Shown here one piece after another: positions 1 to 6,754 of a stretch of DNA of 11,985 nt (position 1 is the stretch's first letter; the number at the start of each line of letters is the position of its first letter). Origin of the DNA: a bacterium (GTDB taxonomy: Bacteria > SZUA-79 > Acidulodesulfobacterales > Acidulodesulfobacteraceae); NCBI GenBank assembly GCA_021803845.1, contig JAJZLA010000017.1:1-11985 (forward strand). Direction: 5' to 3'. Under the pieces are notes generated by a model. That model saw only the letters and a program-made list of their open reading frames with translations, was not told the DNA's origin and ran no database searches. The position numbers were made by a program, and so were the translations under genes.

Positions 1-1110
1 AGCCGAATCTTTTATTCTTATGCCGTGATATGCTTCGTATCTTTCTTTCAGCCCCCTGAGTATAGAAATAGTATCTTCTACGGACGGCTCATCCACGAAA
101 ACCGGCTGAAATCTTCTTTCCAGCGCGGCGTCTTTTTCTATATATTTTCTGTATTCGTCAAGCGTCGTCGCTCCTATAGCCCTTAACTCCCCTCTTGCAA
201 GAGCCGGCTTCAGAAGATTGGATGCATCCATTGCTCCTTCGGATTTTCCCGCGCCGACAAGATTGTGCAATTCGTCTATAAATATTATTATCCTGCCTTC
301 CGACGACTTTATCTCTTTTACTACTGCTTTAAGCCTATCCTCGAATTCGCCTCTGTATTTAGCTCCCGCTATTAGAGAACCCAGGTCTAACGAAAGAACT
401 GTTTTTTCTTTAAGAATTTCGGGGACGTCTCCGTCGGCGATTCTTTTGGCAAGCCCTTCTACTATCGCAGTCTTGCCTACGCCAGGATCGCCTATCAAAA
501 CAGGATTGTTTTTAGTCCGTCTGGACAGCACCTCCATAATTCTTCTTATTTCGCCGTCTCTGCCTATAACAGGATCTATTTTTCCGGATTTTGCAAGCTG
601 AGTTAAATTTACGGTATATTTTTCTAACGCCTGGTATTTATCTTCCGGATTCTGGTCGGTAACTTTAGTATTCCCTCTTATATCAGTAAGAACTTTAAGT
701 ATGCCGTCTTTGGTTAATCCGAATTTCGTTAATATTTCGTACGATTTTGTATCTTTGACGTCAAACATTGCAAGAACGAAATGCTCGACCGACACGAAAT
801 CGTCTTTCATAAAATTTTTATTCTTTTCCGCGGCGTCTAAAATACGCTTCATCGACGAAGAAAAAGCAGGTTCCATTCCTCCTTCTACGACGGCAAGTTT
901 AGACAGCGCCGTTTTTAATTGTTCGTTAAAAGATTTCAAGTCTATGCCAATTTTTTTAAAAATCGATAAAGCTATACTGTTATCGTCGTAATTAAGCAGG
1001 GCATATAATAAATGCAAATCCGATATTTCCGGATTTTTAGCTTCTTTAGCCGTATTTATCGTAAGCTCTATTAATTCCTGGGATTTTATAGTAAAATTGT
1101 TAAGATTCAT
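1..1110 (-). CDS. clpB: ATP-dependent disaggregase ClpB, N-terminal 370 residues (partial)
   Basis: HSP100 disaggregase that, in this family, threads aggregated proteins through a hexameric pore together with DnaK. The frame is open from the ATG at 1110 to the left window edge, giving 370 residues of a protein that is usually about 860. Visible: a Clp N-domain with two repeats (about 1-145), then the first AAA+ domain with Walker A GDPGVGKT (207-214), pore loop KYRGEFE (251-257), Walker B IIIFIDE (274-280) and the arginine pair in ALERRF (332-333). The text just before the edge ([10 protein letters not shown]) is classic ClpB leading toward the middle domain, which lies outside the window. 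AGAGGT (1121-1126) sits 10 nt before the start. It is the last visible gene of the chaperone cluster, 75 bp after the DUF1844 gene. All catalytic motifs of this half look intact, unlike the divergent paralogue at 1610-3943. Confidence 0.95.
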   Translation of the reverse strand, partial: MNLNNFTIKSQELIELTINTAKEAKNPEISDLHLLYALLNYDDNSIALSIFKKIGIDLKSFNEQLKTALSKLAVVEGGMEPAFSSSMKRILDAAEKNKNFMKDDFVSVEHFVLAMFDVKDTKSYEILTKFGLTKDGILKVLTDIRGNTKVTDQNPEDKYQALEKYTVNLTQLAKSGKIDPVIGRDGEIRRIMEVLSRRTKNNPVLIGDPGVGKTAIVEGLAKRIADGDVPEILKEKTVLSLDLGSLIAGAKYRGEFEDRLKAVVKEIKSSEGRIIIFIDELHNLVGAGKSEGAMDASNLLKPALARGELRAIGATTLDEYRKYIEKDAALERRFQPVFVDEPSVEDTISILRGLKERYEAYHGIRIKDSA

Positions 1111-1185
1111 AAAATATATTACCTCTTTTTCTTTTAATAAAGTGCCGGAATTAAATTACAGCACTGCCGCAACCAAACTAACGGT

Positions 1186-1617
1186 TTATTTTTTTTCCGA
1201 AATATAAGCCATCCTAAGGTCGTATAAAATATTTTCTATAAGTTTGGCTTCATTTTCGTCAAGATTTCCTTTAGTTTTTTTAGAAAGCATGTCTATAGTA
1301 TCTATCAAGTATTTAGCCGTTCCCAAGTCTTTCTCGTATTTCTTGGATATGGGATTCGGTATCTTTCCCATAAAAAGAAGCGCCTGCGTATTAAGCGAAT
1401 AGACGAACGCGGCAAAATCCGCTTCAAAATCCGGCATATCGGCGGCGGTTTCGTCCGCGGCTTTTTTTTCGGAATCGGCGGTTCTTGCCGTATTTTCATT
1501 GACTTTTTCCGCCGGTTTAGCTTCTTCGGCGTTTTTTGCTTCTTCTATTTCTTCAGCTTCCGATGTTTTCCTTTTATCTATTACTTTGAAAGATTTTTCG
1601 CCTTCCTTATCAGACAT
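1186..1617 (-). CDS. DUF1844 domain protein with acidic/Ala-rich N-terminal extension
   Basis: 143-residue protein of unknown function. Residues 62-141 match the DUF1844 pattern as I know it: FAAFVYSLNTQALLFMGKIP, then a helical stretch with KDL, KYLIDTIDMLSKKTKGNL and a closing ENILYDLRMAYI. Residues 1-60 form a highly charged Glu/Ala/Lys-rich, probably disordered tail. The frame stays open to an ATG at 1701, but I start it at 1617. There the ATG has a very strong AAGGAGGAG ribosome site 7 nt upstream (1625-1633), and the extra 28 residues would simply re-read the end of the upstream gene. The gene overlaps the stop of the Clp unfoldase gene by 8 bp, so translation is probably coupled. No enzyme motif or membrane segment is visible. 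Its place between two HSP100 genes suggests, without proof, a link to protein quality control. Confidence 0.85.
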   Translation of the reverse strand: MSDKEGEKSFKVIDKRKTSEAEEIEEAKNAEEAKPAEKVNENTARTADSEKKAADETAADMPDFEADFAAFVYSLNTQALLFMGKIPNPISKKYEKDLGTAKYLIDTIDMLSKKTKGNLDENEAKLIENILYDLRMAYISEKK

Positions 1618-3943
1618 AATCAGGCTCCTCCTTATATTTTTCTTTTCCGTTTTTAACTTTTTTTGCGATGTCGCCGTCTTTGGGATTTTTATCCGAAACA
1701 ATGGATATTTCGCCGTCTTTAAGTTCGGCGGTAAATATATCGCCCTCTTTCCATTTAAGCGTCAGCGGAACCTTAATAATGTCGTCGATGGTACGCTTTA
1801 AAAATCTCGCTCCGAATTTTGAACTGTAGCCGGTCTCGACTAATTTTTCTAAAGCGGCGCCGGTAACGATAATTTCTTTGTCATGTTCAGACATCGTTTT
1901 ATTTATAGTTTCAATATGCATCAATGCGATTTTTTTAACTTCTTCTTTCGTAAGCGGCGAAAAAATAACGATATCGTCTATTCTGTTTATAAATTCCGGA
2001 GAAAAAAAGTTTTCTATTTCTTTATTTATCGTTCCTTTAATAGACTTTACTATATCGTTTGATTCTATAAAACCAAGCGGTTTCGTAAATTTTGAAAATT
2101 CATGCGAACCAAGATTCGACGTCATAATAATTACGGAATCAGAAAAATAAACTCTTTTGCCTCTTCCGTCGGTTAAAAAACCTTCGTCGAAAACCTGAAG
2201 GAAAAGATTAAATACGAGATCGCTGGCTTTTTCTATTTCGTCCAAAAGAATTACGGAATAAGGGTTATCTTTTACCTGATTGGTTAAAGTTCCGCCTCTC
2301 GAAGAACCTACTATGCCTCTCGGCATACCTATTAGTTTATCCACTGCTATCGAGCCGTCTTTATATTCCGACATATCTATCCTGATTATATTTCTTTCGG
2401 AACCGAACAGGTACTCCGCCATGGCCTTTGCGGTTTCCGTTTTTCCGACTCCCGTAGGGCCTAAAAAAAGAAGCACCGCATCGGGTCTGTTAAAATTTCC
2501 TTTCAATGGTCCTTTATTTAGCCTTAAATGTTTTGCTAAAGAATTAACGGCGTCTTTCTGTCCGACTATCCTTTTTGAGAAAAATTCCTCCATATCCTGA
2601 AATCTTTCTAAGACGTCTCTTTTAATCAAATCTATAGGCATACCTGTTTCCTGGGCGATTACCTGATAGATATTTTCCTTTTTAACTATTTTATCGTCGT
2701 TGTATATTTCGGCCTTTACGCATCCGGAATCCACCCATCCGATAGCTTTGTCCGGAAGCCTTAAAGATTTGGAATAACGGGACGACAGTTTAAGCGACTC
2801 GTCAAGAGCGGAATCTTCTATCTCTACGCCGTATGTATCTTCGAATCTTCTTTTAAGACCGTAGAGTATTCTTTTGGTATCTTCCGTATTAGGCTCGTTA
2901 ATGTTGACTAATCTGAATCTGCGGGCAAGGGCTTCGTCTTCGGAAATAAACTCCTTATATTCCGAAAGCGTCGTAGCTCCAATCATCTGCACTTCGCCTC
3001 TTGCGAGGGAGGATTTTAATATATTTGCCGCATCGCTGGGAACTGCAATTGCGGAACCGGCGCCGATAATGGTATGCACTTCATCGACGAATAAAATTAT
3101 ATTTTTTCTGGACTTCAGTTCGTTTATTATCTTTTCCATCCTGTCTTCGAACATGCCCCTGAAAACCGTTCCGGCAACTAAAGAATTCATCTGCAGGTTT
3201 ACTATAATTTTATTTCTGAGCCTTGCCGGAACGCTGTATGGTTCAAGTTCTATTTTTCTTGCAAGACCTTCTACTACCGCCGTCTTTCCTACGCCGGGCT
3301 CTCCTACTATTATAGCGGAATTAGGTCTGTCTATATGGCAGAGTATTTCCATAAGTCTGGTAATTTCTTCTTCCCTTCCGAATACTAAAGGCAGTTTATC
3401 CATAATTGCAAGTTTGCTTAAATTTACGGCATGCTGTCTGAGCGTATAAGGCAGGTCGTATTTTCTTCTGTTTTCGTCGCTTCTGCTCCTTCTTTCCCTC
3501 ATTTTCTGAAAAATCTTATCGGCAAGCACTACCGAATCCACGCCAAGCGCTTTAAAGACTTTGTTTGGAGCGGAACTCGGCTCCTGGAACATTACCATTA
3601 AAAAATCCGTAGATTCTATAAGGTTTCTGCCGGCGCTTTGGGCGTAATCGTAAGCGCTTTTAAATAAATTTCTTGTTTGAAGCGGAATTTTCATTCCTTC
3701 ACCGACATACTGGTCGGACGACATCATATAATCGTTCAAAAGTTTCATTATCTTTCTTTTGTCGATTCTTAACTCCAAAAAAATTTCATTTAAAAGATCC
3801 TCGTCCACTAAAGTCAGAGCATAAAAAATATGCTCCGGTCCAAGATAAAAATGTTTTCTTCTTTTCGATTCCTCTATGGAAATTGTTAAAACCCTATATC
3901 CGCTTTCCGAAAGTTTGTCCTCGTAATAGTCTAAATTAAACAT
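1610..3943 (-). CDS. Divergent ClpA/ClpC-type HSP100 unfoldase with degenerate D2 pore loop
   Basis: 777-residue double-AAA+ protein, close in length to ClpA. A Clp N-domain with two repeats covers about 1-145. D1 has Walker A GEPGVGKT (214-221), pore loop TVFRGMF (F261 in place of the usual Tyr), Walker B ILFVDE (283-288) and R341/R342. D2 has Walker A GPTGVGKT (495-502), Walker B VILLDE (564-569), an arginine finger in NRID (R654) and sensor-2 GARFLKR (711-717). No middle coiled-coil separates D1 from D2, so it is not a ClpB. After the sensor-1 TSN (608-610), an LGF tripeptide (623-625) occupies the ClpP-docking loop position of ClpA/ClpC. The D2 pore loop reads GMPRGIVGSSRGG (539-551), where the family has GAPPGYVG with a key Tyr. 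The C-terminus (about 745-777) is charged. ATPase activity looks likely in both rings; ClpP partnership is inferred. Start: ATG 45 bp after hsp20, with no good Shine-Dalgarno. Confidence 0.88.
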   Translation of the reverse strand: MFNLDYYEDKLSESGYRVLTISIEESKRRKHFYLGPEHIFYALTLVDEDLLNEIFLELRIDKRKIMKLLNDYMMSSDQYVGEGMKIPLQTRNLFKSAYDYAQSAGRNLIESTDFLMVMFQEPSSAPNKVFKALGVDSVVLADKIFQKMRERRSRSDENRRKYDLPYTLRQHAVNLSKLAIMDKLPLVFGREEEITRLMEILCHIDRPNSAIIVGEPGVGKTAVVEGLARKIELEPYSVPARLRNKIIVNLQMNSLVAGTVFRGMFEDRMEKIINELKSRKNIILFVDEVHTIIGAGSAIAVPSDAANILKSSLARGEVQMIGATTLSEYKEFISEDEALARRFRLVNINEPNTEDTKRILYGLKRRFEDTYGVEIEDSALDESLKLSSRYSKSLRLPDKAIGWVDSGCVKAEIYNDDKIVKKENIYQVIAQETGMPIDLIKRDVLERFQDMEEFFSKRIVGQKDAVNSLAKHLRLNKGPLKGNFNRPDAVLLFLGPTGVGKTETAKAMAEYLFGSERNIIRIDMSEYKDGSIAVDKLIGMPRGIVGSSRGGTLTNQVKDNPYSVILLDEIEKASDLVFNLFLQVFDEGFLTDGRGKRVYFSDSVIIMTSNLGSHEFSKFTKPLGFIESNDIVKSIKGTINKEIENFFSPEFINRIDDIVIFSPLTKEEVKKIALMHIETINKTMSEHDKEIIVTGAALEKLVETGYSSKFGARFLKRTIDDIIKVPLTLKWKEGDIFTAELKDGEISIVSDKNPKDGDIAKKVKNGKEKYKEEPDYV
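1625..1633 (-). promoter_or_regulatory. Strong Shine-Dalgarno of the DUF1844 gene inside the clp 3' end
   Basis: Reading the minus strand, AAGGAGGAG lies 7 nt before the ATG at 1617. It sits within the last codons of the preceding Clp gene. It decides the start of the DUF1844 gene against the upstream in-frame ATG at 1701, and its strength suggests that the small protein is made in good amount relative to the unfoldase. Confidence 0.8.
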
Positions 3944-3963
3944 AAGTTTGTTTACCGTCCTTA

Positions 3964-3992
3964 ATAGTATTTTTGCATTATTTGTTTTTCAA
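3964..3992 (-). promoter_or_regulatory. Possible internal sigma70-like promoter before the Clp gene
   Basis: On the minus strand, TTGAAA (3992-3987) and TACTAT (3969-3964) are separated by exactly 17 nt. They match the sigma70 consensus at 5 of 6 and 4 of 6 positions. The -35 box overlaps the hsp20 stop codon. Transcription would start near 3957, leaving a leader of only about 14 nt before the ATG at 3943. It could let the unfoldase operon be transcribed apart from hsp20. AT-rich sequence produces such matches by chance, so confidence is low. Confidence 0.3.
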
Positions 3993-4330
3993 TCGTTAAT
4001 TTCAATGCAGGAAATTTTAAATCCCCCGCTTATCTTTTTTTTAGGTATAATTATTTCAAGCAGACCTTCCTCGAAAGACGCCTTAACGCCGTCATAGTTT
4101 GCGGAAGAAGGCAGACTAAATCTTCTTTTGAATAAGCCGAAAGGTCTCTCCATTCTTTGAAAATTACATTCTTTATTAGTTCCAAAACGGCGTTTAATAC
4201 CCCTGATTTCAAGTATTCCTCCCCCGATTTCTATATTTATATCTTCTTTTCTGACTCCGGCAAGTTCTATATATACAGCTATATAATCCGAAGTTTCGAA
4301 CATGTCGGATACCGGTGCAAAATAGTACAT
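3989..4330 (-). CDS. Small heat-shock protein, Hsp20/alpha-crystallin family
   Basis: 113-residue ATP-independent holdase that, in this family, binds unfolding proteins and keeps them refoldable, acting in the cytoplasm as an oligomer. The alpha-crystallin domain spans about 8-100. It begins with SDMFETSDYIAVYIELAGV and EDINIEIGGGILEIRG, and ends with the hallmark ASFEEGLLEIIIPKK. A terminal IEI (near residues 109-111) fits the I-x-I motif that docks into neighbouring subunits. The N-terminal arm is very short (about 7 residues), which usually means smaller oligomers and shorter total length than the common 140-150. The start is the first ATG in frame; the upstream site is weak (GGA 9 nt away). 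It is the promoter-proximal gene of the cluster leading to the Clp unfoldase, DUF1844 and ClpB, which fits joint stress expression. Confidence 0.92.
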   Translation of the reverse strand: MYYFAPVSDMFETSDYIAVYIELAGVRKEDINIEIGGGILEIRGIKRRFGTNKECNFQRMERPFGLFKRRFSLPSSANYDGVKASFEEGLLEIIIPKKKISGGFKISCIEIND

Positions 4331-4356
4331 TTCTTTATTCCGATAAATTTTATACT

Positions 4357-4389
4357 TTATAATTATATGATTTATAGTTATAATTATAT
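4357..4389. repeat. Two 12-bp direct repeats, 21-bp period, between hsp20 and the divergent gene
   Basis: TTATAATTATAT occurs at 4357-4368 and again at 4378-4389. Each copy contains the perfect 10-bp palindrome TATAATTATA (4358-4367 and 4379-4388). The 21-bp centre-to-centre distance equals two DNA turns, which would place a bound regulator on one face of the helix. The second copy covers the hsp20 -10 box. This could be a two-site operator; the low complexity of the sequence means chance is also possible. Confidence 0.4.
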
Positions 4390-4411
4390 CAGATTAATGC
4401 ATAAAAAACAA
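4383..4411 (-). promoter_or_regulatory. Sigma70-like promoter for hsp20
   Basis: On the minus strand, TTGTTT (4411-4406), a 17-nt spacer and a perfect TATAAT (4388-4383) precede the hsp20 start at 4330 by about 50 nt. TATAAT lies inside one of two repeated TTATAATTATAT elements, so a protein binding that repeat would block it. I found no convincing sigma32 promoter or CIRCE element here, so control may be by a repressor or another factor. Confidence 0.5.
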
Positions 4412-4446
4412 AAATAGGGTATGTTTAAAACATTGACTAAATATGT

Positions 4447-4917
4447 ATGAAACCTTTATATTTAAAATATATTATAATGACCGCCATTAATATGACCCCG
4501 TTAATAGGCGGAAAGTACATGTCGACGGCATACGCCGTTTATTATAAATTAAACCCGTACACAAGCATCTTTTTAATAACTCTTTCGGAAACTATTTTAT
4601 GTTCGGCACTGTTTTACGCCGGTTTAAAGCTAAAATCCATTAAATTTATAGACAGGATGATTTCTTCTAAAAAAGGCAAAAAGGCGCATAATTACATTGA
4701 AAAATACGGACCGATAATAGGGCTGTTTATAGGGCAGATGTTCATCGGCGCTCCGCCTGTATCGCTTGCGCTCGGCGTTTTATACGAAAAAAATAAAAAT
4801 ATTTATGCTTATTTCTTTATACCTATGTTCGTCAGTATCTTTCTTTATGCAATTTTCAACTTTTATATAAACTCTATGGCTATAACTTCGCTGAAAAACA
4901 TATTCAGATTATTCTGA
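4447..4917 (+). CDS. Small integral membrane protein, possibly DedA/small multidrug-export-like
   Basis: 156-residue hydrophobic protein, the only gene on the plus strand. Likely membrane segments are about 7-30, 40-60, 88-110 and 120-147. A basic loop (about 65-80, with SSKKGKKAH) probably faces the cytoplasm. The stretch KYGPIIGLFIGQMFIGAPPV (about 85-104) loosely resembles the re-entrant region of SNARE-associated/DedA and small multidrug-export (PF06695) proteins, but I cannot fix the family. The function is unknown; transport or membrane-lipid handling is only a suggestion. The ATG at 4447 is the first possible start after an in-frame TAA at 4438, and it has no Shine-Dalgarno. It overlaps the stop of a 9-codon upstream frame as ATGA. 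The gene is divergent from hsp20 and ends 3 bp from the convergent gene. Confidence 0.7.
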   Translation: MKPLYLKYIIMTAINMTPLIGGKYMSTAYAVYYKLNPYTSIFLITLSETILCSALFYAGLKLKSIKFIDRMISSKKGKKAHNYIEKYGPIIGLFIGQMFIGAPPVSLALGVLYEKNKNIYAYFFIPMFVSIFLYAIFNFYINSMAITSLKNIFRLF

Positions 4918-4919
4918 AT
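4902..4919. terminator. Probable bidirectional hairpin terminator between convergent genes
   Basis: ATTCAGA and TCTGAAT form a perfect 7-bp stem around the 4-nt loop TTAT. The stem includes the stop codon of the plus-strand gene. On the plus strand it is followed by TTTT and, a few bases later, a run of seven T. On the minus strand it is followed within a few bases by TTTTT. The stem is short and AT-rich, so a complete stop is uncertain, but its place exactly between two converging genes supports the call. Confidence 0.45.
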
Positions 4920-4920
4920 T

Positions 4921-5655
4921 TTAAGGCGTTTTTTTCTCTGCTTTATGAGCGATTACGTTTATCGTTATGGCATTATTTTTTGCCGTAGTTATTTTTGCGT
5001 TAAGATAAGACTTTACTATAAAATCCACTCTTTTTAACAACCGAACGATACTTCCGTAGTAAAGAACTTTTATTTCGTCGTAATTTTCCGAAAATGATGA
5101 TATATAAAGATTTTTAATGTGATGCGAATATTTAATCATGAGTTTCTGAAAAAGATTTGAATCGCCGTTATTAAAGTTGCCGGTAAATTTTATATAATAA
5201 ACGCCGTAAACGGCTTTTTTGCCCGAATGTTTTGTTTTAAGTATATGAAATCCGAGTGTTTTAAGGGCATTTATTAAACCGCCGGCTCTTATATGCGTCT
5301 TTATGTTTATATAATAAAGATTAAGATATTCTCCCGCCTTTAAAACCTTAAACGAGTATATATATTTCCGTCCGTTTGAGTAGATATTTTTTTTAAGAAT
5401 AATGCCGGTTTGTTTTTTCAAAAAAATTTTTTTACCTATAAGACGTTTTACGGCAGTTTTCACGGACAGCGTTATCGCGCGTTTTATTGCGGTTTGCTGA
5501 AGGTCCGCGGCATGTCCCGATGCCGCTTCGCTTTTAGGAATTACGACATAAGTTTTGACGTTAACGCTCATGCCGAAAACGTTAACCGAAAAAATAAGGG
5601 ATGAAATACATAAAATCGCTAAAAAAAATATAACGCGTATAAACTTATTTACCAT
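4921..5655 (-). CDS. Exported protein of unknown function
   Basis: 244-residue protein that I do not recognise with confidence. It opens with a signal peptide: basic VNKFIR, then a hydrophobic stretch to about residue 25, with possible cleavage near VFG-MS (28). The cysteine at 16 lacks a small residue before it, so this is not a normal lipobox. The mature part is strongly basic and Tyr/Lys-rich. It has an alpha segment (TAIKRAITLSVKTAVKRLIG, about 56-75) followed by beta-strand-like stretches, and a later helix GGLINALKTLGF. This layout recalls the N-terminal domain of FlgT/LPP20-type or DUF2066 periplasmic proteins, but only by pattern. GGAGT (5662-5666) lies 6 nt before the ATG and overlaps the end of hflX. 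It is therefore probably the last gene of the long operon, facing the hairpin at 4902-4919. Confidence 0.75.
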   Translation of the reverse strand: MVNKFIRVIFFLAILCISSLIFSVNVFGMSVNVKTYVVIPKSEAASGHAADLQQTAIKRAITLSVKTAVKRLIGKKIFLKKQTGIILKKNIYSNGRKYIYSFKVLKAGEYLNLYYINIKTHIRAGGLINALKTLGFHILKTKHSGKKAVYGVYYIKFTGNFNNGDSNLFQKLMIKYSHHIKNLYISSFSENYDEIKVLYYGSIVRLLKRVDFIVKSYLNAKITTAKNNAITINVIAHKAEKKTP

Positions 5656-5659
5656 TATA

Positions 5660-6754
5660 TTACTCCATATTTAATAAATAGAATATTTTTTCTTTTAATA
5701 AATCTATATTTTTTCCGGTCTTAGCTGAAACGGCTATAACGGGACTGCCGGTAAGCGTTTCGAACTTATTTTTCAAAAAATCCGCCTGTTCTTCGCCTAT
5801 AAGGTCTGTTTTATTTATAACCGTAAGAATTGTTTTATCTTTAACTCCTATCTCGTTTAATATTTTAATAACTTCGCCAGACTTATCTATTATCGAATTT
5901 TGTACGGGGTCTATTACATGTATTAATAAATCCGCCTGAACCGTTTCCTCAAGCGTAGCTTTAAAAGAATCGACTAAAAAAAGCGGAAGATTTTGAATAA
6001 AACCTACAGTATCGGATATTAAAACTTTTTTCTTTCTTGCATCGTCGTAAATTGATGCCGTTTTCGTCCCAAGCGTCGCAAAAAGCTTATTTTCTCCTTT
6101 TTCTCCTTTGCCGGTCAAACTTTTCATAAGCGTCGTTTTGCCTGAATTAGTGTATCCTGCAATAGCCGCGGTCAAAAAACCCTGCCTGTTTCTCTTAGAC
6201 CTGTGAAGCGTTCTTGTTTTTTCGGAAAGTTTCAGCCTTTCCTTTATATGAGTAATTTTAAGCCTTATTTTTCTTCTGTCGGTTTCCAATTTAGTTTCGC
6301 CGGGACCCCTCGTTCCTATGCCGGCGCCGGTTCTGGAAAGCATTATTCCTGCGCCTTTAAGTCTGGGCAGTATATAATTCATCATAGCAAGTTCGACCTG
6401 ATATCTGCTTTCCGCCGTCCTTGCGTTAACGGCGAATATGTCAAGAATAAGTCTCGTCCTGTCTATTACGTTTAAATTGAAATACTCGGAAAGATTGCGC
6501 TCCTGCGCAGGACTTAAAGAGGCATCGATTATGACTATATCTGCATTTTCCGAAACCGTTTTATCTTTTATATCTTCAAGCATGCCCTTTGAAAGATAAT
6601 AAGCGGGGTCTATTTTTTTTATGTTTTTTAAAACGCTGAAAACATTTTTTGCGCCGGCGGTTTCGGAAAGCATTTTAAGTTCTTCCAACGAATCCTTGCT
6701 TTTTTCTATATCCGAATCTGTATTTATTCCGACAAGCAAAGCTTTCTGAGTCAT
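5660..6754 (-). CDS. hflX: GTPase HflX
   Basis: 364-residue TRAFAC GTPase that splits or rescues stalled 70S ribosomes, especially under heat stress. The N-terminal HflX domain (about 1-190) carries the signature GIGTRGPGETKLETDRR (about 145-161) followed by a helical linker. The G domain has G1 GYTNSGKT (200-207), G3 DTVGF (248-252), G4 NKTD (314-317) and G5 SAKTG (343-347). The G2/switch I region reads ATLGTKTAS (226-234), where most HflX have ATLD followed by T-x-R. At 364 residues it is shorter than E. coli HflX (426), with little after the G domain. AAAGG lies 8 nt before the ATG. The start overlaps the miaA stop in ATGA, so the two are co-translated. miaA and hflX are also neighbours in E. 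coli, with hfq between them; hfq is absent here. Confidence 0.95.
   Translation of the reverse strand: MTQKALLVGINTDSDIEKSKDSLEELKMLSETAGAKNVFSVLKNIKKIDPAYYLSKGMLEDIKDKTVSENADIVIIDASLSPAQERNLSEYFNLNVIDRTRLILDIFAVNARTAESRYQVELAMMNYILPRLKGAGIMLSRTGAGIGTRGPGETKLETDRRKIRLKITHIKERLKLSEKTRTLHRSKRNRQGFLTAAIAGYTNSGKTTLMKSLTGKGEKGENKLFATLGTKTASIYDDARKKKVLISDTVGFIQNLPLFLVDSFKATLEETVQADLLIHVIDPVQNSIIDKSGEVIKILNEIGVKDKTILTVINKTDLIGEEQADFLKNKFETLTGSPVIAVSAKTGKNIDLLKEKIFYLLNME

Noticed and set aside
218..991. Plus-strand open frames opposite clpB
   Set aside because: They are antisense to a well-conserved coding region, have no ribosome sites and give Ser/Ile-rich low-complexity proteins typical of shadows.
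1141..1166. AGTGC...GCACT inverted repeat before clpB as a CIRCE heat-shock operator
   Set aside because: CIRCE has GCACTC first, then GAGTGC, with a 9-bp spacer. Here the half-sites are in the opposite order, 5 bp long and 16 bp apart.
1305..1499. 64-codon minus-strand frame inside the DUF1844 gene
   Set aside because: It is an alternative frame giving a Pro/Arg/Lys-rich product with no ribosome site; the DUF1844 frame has family conservation.
1499..3939. Plus-strand open frames opposite the DUF1844 and Clp unfoldase genes
   Set aside because: They are antisense shadows of genes with intact motifs; no domain is recognisable in any of them.
4412..4440. Sigma32-type promoter before hsp20 (CCCTAT as -10 box)
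   Set aside because: At the required 13-14 nt distance, the -35 side does not resemble CTTGAAA.
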